Shown piece by piece: positions 61,377-64,000 of a DNA stretch of 64,000 nt. Numbering within the stretch: position 1 is the first letter of the stretch; each line of letters opens with the position of its first letter. Both the position numbers and the translations under genes were made by a program. The notes under the pieces were generated by a model that saw only the letters and a list, made by a program, of their open reading frames with translations, was not told where the DNA came from and searched no databases. Origin of the DNA: Aerococcaceae bacterium DSM 111176 (lineage in GTDB: Bacteria; Bacillota; Bacilli; Lactobacillales; Aerococcaceae); NCBI GenBank assembly GCA_015863215.1, contig JACBXN010000001.1, positions 1-64,000 on the forward strand, given 5' to 3'.

Positions 61377-62660
61377 TTATTTTTGTATCCAAATTGGGGT
61401 TGCATCCGCTGGAATCTCTCCACCTTCAACAACAAAGCTCTCTTCATTCAAGAGATTGACATACTCTCCATCCTCCAACGGTACTGGTATTGTCTTTGCT
61501 GTTTGACCAACATTGAAAATACCATAGAGTACTTGTTCTGATTCATAACTCACTATAATTGCACCTGATTCATCGTCTCCTGTTAATGTATAAACAACAT
61601 TATCAGTCGGGATATATTGACGCTTTAAGCGACTCAAATGAGCCAGATAACCATTGATACCGCTTTCAAAATTCCAGTCAATTTTATCAATTTCAAACAA
61701 TGACGGGGTATGGTCTGCTTGAACTTCTTGCCCATTATATATGAGTGCAGACCCCTTCTGAAAGTAATTAAAAGCACTCCACTCTAATATTACTCTTTCG
61801 TCTGAAACAAAAGAAGTAATACGATCGCGGTCATGATTTTCTAAATTACGCATTTTGACATAATTCTCTGGATAGACTGTATCTTGGTGATCCAAGAGAC
61901 GTGTATATTCTGATAATTGAATTTTTCCGGTTAAATAATCTTCAAAAGCATGGCGAACATCATAGTCATAAGTCATATCAAAGACTTGATATATTTCACT
62001 ATCACTCAATGCTGTCAGGCCTTTACTTCGTAGTTCTTTAATAAAGTTAGGTTCGACTGATTCAGATAACCAAATCATCTCTGGATTAACTTCCGCAACC
62101 CTTTCACGGGCTTCTTTCCAGAACGCTAACGGTACAAGAGGTGCTACATCGACTCTAAAACCATCTACATATTGTGCCCAGTATTTTAACGTTTCAATTT
62201 GATATTCCCATAATCCTCGGTGTGCATAATCCAAGTCAATAATATCTGACCAATCACCGACACGATTACCAAAATTTCCTTCCGGTGTTTTATAGAACCA
62301 TTCCGGATGTTCATTGGCTAGGACTGAATCTGGTGACGTGTGATTAAAGACAATATCGATCATGACTTTCATATCACGTTTATGTGCTTCATTGATTAGA
62401 TTCTTGAAGCTATCGATATCTCCTTGTGTTGGATCGATTGCACGATAATCTTTAATCGCATAAGGAGAGCCGATACTGCCCTTCTTATTTTTTTCACCGT
62501 TTGGATAAAATGGTAATAACCAAATCACATCGACATCCATTTGTTTAATTCGATCTAATTCTTTCGTTACACCGTCAAAAGTTCCTTCTTCGGAGAAATT
62601 ACGAACAAATACACTGTAAAGATGCATGTGTCTCAACGTTTTACTTGTGTTTTCTGCCAC
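61377..62660 (-). CDS. GH13 alpha-glucosidase/maltogenic amylase-like enzyme
   Basis: A cytoplasmic GH13 glycosidase of 427 residues with no signal peptide. Conserved regions are DIVFNHTS near residue 103, GFRVDVAPL with the nucleophile Asp near residue 167, WLSESVEP with the Glu near residue 194 and NLENHDRDR near residue 272. It lacks an N-terminal neopullulanase domain, so it is a compact member. It is the first gene of the malE-malF-malG-malA-msmX unit and likely trims imported maltodextrins. The start is GTG 62660 with AAAGGGTG upstream. The precise linkage specificity is not known. Confidence 0.87.
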   Translation of the reverse strand: MAENTSKTLRHMHLYSVFVRNFSEEGTFDGVTKELDRIKQMDVDVIWLLPFYPNGEKNKKGSIGSPYAIKDYRAIDPTQGDIDSFKNLINEAHKRDMKVMIDIVFNHTSPDSVLANEHPEWFYKTPEGNFGNRVGDWSDIIDLDYAHRGLWEYQIETLKYWAQYVDGFRVDVAPLVPLAFWKEARERVAEVNPEMIWLSESVEPNFIKELRSKGLTALSDSEIYQVFDMTYDYDVRHAFEDYLTGKIQLSEYTRLLDHQDTVYPENYVKMRNLENHDRDRITSFVSDERVILEWSAFNYFQKGSALIYNGQEVQADHTPSLFEIDKIDWNFESGINGYLAHLSRLKRQYIPTDNVVYTLTGDDESGAIIVSYESEQVLYGIFNVGQTAKTIPVPLEDGEYVNLLNEESFVVEGGEIPADATPIWIQK

Positions 62661-62692
62661 TGTTTCACCCTTTCATTTCTTAATGTAAATCA

Positions 62693-62729
62693 ATTATAAC
62701 TGATTAATTCTTTTGATGCAATCGTTTTC
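62693..62729 (-). promoter_or_regulatory. Promoter of the maltodextrin operon with MalR-like operator
   Basis: TTGCAT (62716-62721), 17 bases, TATAAT (62693-62698) on the minus strand. GAAAACGATTGCA (62717-62729) overlaps the -35 in the same register as at malQ. Confidence 0.8.
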
Positions 62730-62871
62730 ATTTTATTTTTTTAAATTATTTTCAACTAATATACACAATAAATTCACAAATTAGGGTAGGCAAATATAAC
62801 TCAATTTAATAGTAGAAACTAAAATTCAACCTACTTTGAAACAATTCATTCAGTCATCGCAGTTACCCATA

Positions 62872-62913
62872 CAAAAAACGAGTGACACTTTTTAGAAAGA
62901 AAGTGACACTCGT
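62872..62913 (-). terminator. Terminator of the S11 peptidase-like gene
   Basis: A 14-bp stem with one mismatch (ACGAGTGTCACTTT with AAAGTGTCACTCGT) and T6 on the minus strand. Confidence 0.9.
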
Positions 62914-62938
62914 CAAAGAGTACTATTAAATAAGTGTA

Positions 62939-64000
62939 TTAATTAAATAAATCGACAAAGAACATGCGGATGTCGCGCCATGTGGTGCTGATGGCCTCTT
63001 GAGTGTCTTGAAGCCACTGAAGTGTCTGGCCTTCGTCGACATCTTGAGAAACTTTAATTGTTGCCGCGTTACCTGGTGTTGAGGGTAAACTAGGCATTAC
63101 TCTGCCGGTATTTGTCGTTTGGTCCATTGTGGATACTTCGACTGTACCAACGTTCGTTCCCTCTTTAACAGGGGTCATTAGCTGGTTGTTGGTGGTGAAA
63201 TATCTATAATTTGGCTTGAGTTTATATAATAATTGCGGTGCGATATCTCCGCGAGGGACGATCACATGAAAATCTGTGGCGTAACTCAGCGGGGCTTCGT
63301 CTTGACCGTATTGGTTAATATAGACCGCGTTAATTTGAGATACGGGATCATCCGTTTCAGCAATCACTTCATGCGTGTATTGGCGGCCATTTTCTTGTAA
63401 TAAATTCGTTCCGAATGGTTCGAATTCATCTGCTGGGAAGTCTAATAAGACAGTAATTGTTTGCACATTATTTTGTTCATGAGTGACAATTGCGCTTAGT
63501 TGTGCATCATCGTCTTCTCCGACTTGACGCATAAATAAGCCCCCGATATTTAAATCATAGAAATAACCTAATTGCATTAATCGGTTATGGTAATCGAATT
63601 CATCATCAGTACCGTCTCTAAAAGTAGCCCGGTCCACCGCAGTAAGTTCTAAAATTTCAGGGAATTGATTCATTAGATAGTAAGAACAGGTTGCAAGAGC
63701 GGCTGCTGACATACGGTTCACTAGGCCGGTTGTTGTAGAATCTCCTGAATTTGGTGTGAAATCTACCGGTAAGCCAGTTACATTATATATTTCAGCATCC
63801 TCTATACCCCAGTCGATTAATTGTTGATTCATACGTTCAACAAAGGCTTGTTCACTGCCCGCTACTAATTCAGCTAAAGATAAAATAACACCATTTGCTT
63901 GGCTTGTTACCATTGGCGGGAGTAACTCTTCAACTGTGTATTCCCCGTCTGGACGTAGTGGTATATTGTCGATATCATAATCTTGAGACAATTCAAAAGC
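62939..64000 (-). CDS. S11 D-Ala-D-Ala carboxypeptidase homologue, catalytic motifs degenerate (partial)
   Basis: The C-terminal 353 codons of a penicillin-binding-protein-5-like protein; its N-terminus, with the SxxK motif, lies beyond the window. The family is seen in TVEELLPPMV, LAELVAGSEQAFVERMN and YNVTGLPVD, and in a PBP5-type C-terminal domain (VIVPRGDIAPQLLYKLKPN). The position of the second catalytic motif reads QAN instead of SxN. The KTG motif is absent (GLFMRQVG in its place). It therefore probably lacks carboxypeptidase activity. A C-terminal amphipathic anchor-like helix (WRDIRMFFVDLFN) is present. Confidence 0.78.
   Translation of the reverse strand, partial: AFELSQDYDIDNIPLRPDGEYTVEELLPPMVTSQANGVILSLAELVAGSEQAFVERMNQQLIDWGIEDAEIYNVTGLPVDFTPNSGDSTTTGLVNRMSAAALATCSYYLMNQFPEILELTAVDRATFRDGTDDEFDYHNRLMQLGYFYDLNIGGLFMRQVGEDDDAQLSAIVTHEQNNVQTITVLLDFPADEFEPFGTNLLQENGRQYTHEVIAETDDPVSQINAVYINQYGQDEAPLSYATDFHVIVPRGDIAPQLLYKLKPNYRYFTTNNQLMTPVKEGTNVGTVEVSTMDQTTNTGRVMPSLPSTPGNAATIKVSQDVDEGQTLQWLQDTQEAISTTWRDIRMFFVDLFN

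Overview
The window is AT-rich, gene-dense DNA of the low-GC Gram-positive type. It carries long-form HPF, a comFA-comFC pair, an RNA polymerase delta subunit, PTS sugar operons, ECF folate uptake, a T-box leader and LacI/CcpA-type operators. Gene content and order fit the Lactobacillales; the Aerococcaceae/Carnobacteriaceae group is my best guess, as an inference without any database search. Most genes lie on the minus strand. There is no prophage, CRISPR array or integrative element. The only sign of a mobile element is what looks like the first codons of an IS3-type transposase at the extreme left edge.

Left to right. 1-5.1 kb: a sucrose PTS operon (scrR, scrA, scrB, scrK) with its ScrR operator. 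5.2-5.9 kb: folT under a tetrahydrofolate riboswitch. 6-11.3 kb: a phosphoesterase, a GntP-type permease, and an acetyltransferase/amidohydrolase/unknown gene cluster. 11.4-14.3 kb: hpf, comFC, comFA. 14.3-21.4 kb: an autoregulated GntR gene with a membrane partner, rpoE, a DUF1934 gene, lipL, an HD phosphohydrolase and an M20 amidohydrolase. 21.4-27 kb: an ABC-2 exporter with its NarL-type two-component system. 27-35.1 kb: a secreted protein, then trehalose genes (treR; treP-treC) around a DUF998-type membrane protein. 35.2-37.3 kb: a MerR/aldo-keto reductase pair and a tRNA Lys-Thr-Leu operon. 37.5-42.1 kb: a DUF4349 lipoprotein, an HpcH/HpaI aldolase, and a methionine locus (Met T-box, metQ, msrA, second msrA). 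42.3-45.8 kb: zinT with a Zur-like box, and a P1B-4 metal ATPase behind a NiCo-type riboswitch and a Fur-family box. 45.9-51.4 kb: paralogous membrane proteins, a DUF1963 protein and housekeeping enzymes. 51.5-54 kb: cadC-cadA with two dyad operators. 54.1-62.7 kb: a maltodextrin system (malQ; GH13 enzyme, malE, malF, malG, malA, ABC ATPase). The right edge holds a truncated S11 peptidase homologue that lacks two of its catalytic motifs.

The genes form a sugar-import and metal-homeostasis region in which RNA and DNA switches are unusually visible. Three riboswitch-class leaders (THF, Met T-box, NiCo) and operators of the LacI, TreR, Zur, Fur, SmtB and MerR types can be read directly. ScrA has no IIA domain while TreP does, so one IIA domain could serve both.

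Two features stand out as not explained by known families. First, seven intergenic tandem arrays of palindromic units have a repeat period of exactly 41 bp (five arrays, several with unrelated unit sequences) or 51 bp (two arrays), always at gene 3' ends. In at least one array the units covary so as to keep a hairpin. Second, a roughly 155-bp three-hairpin element occurs twice in opposite orientation (8605-8758 and 43477-43635), each time beside one of the arrays, with a compensatory base-pair change.
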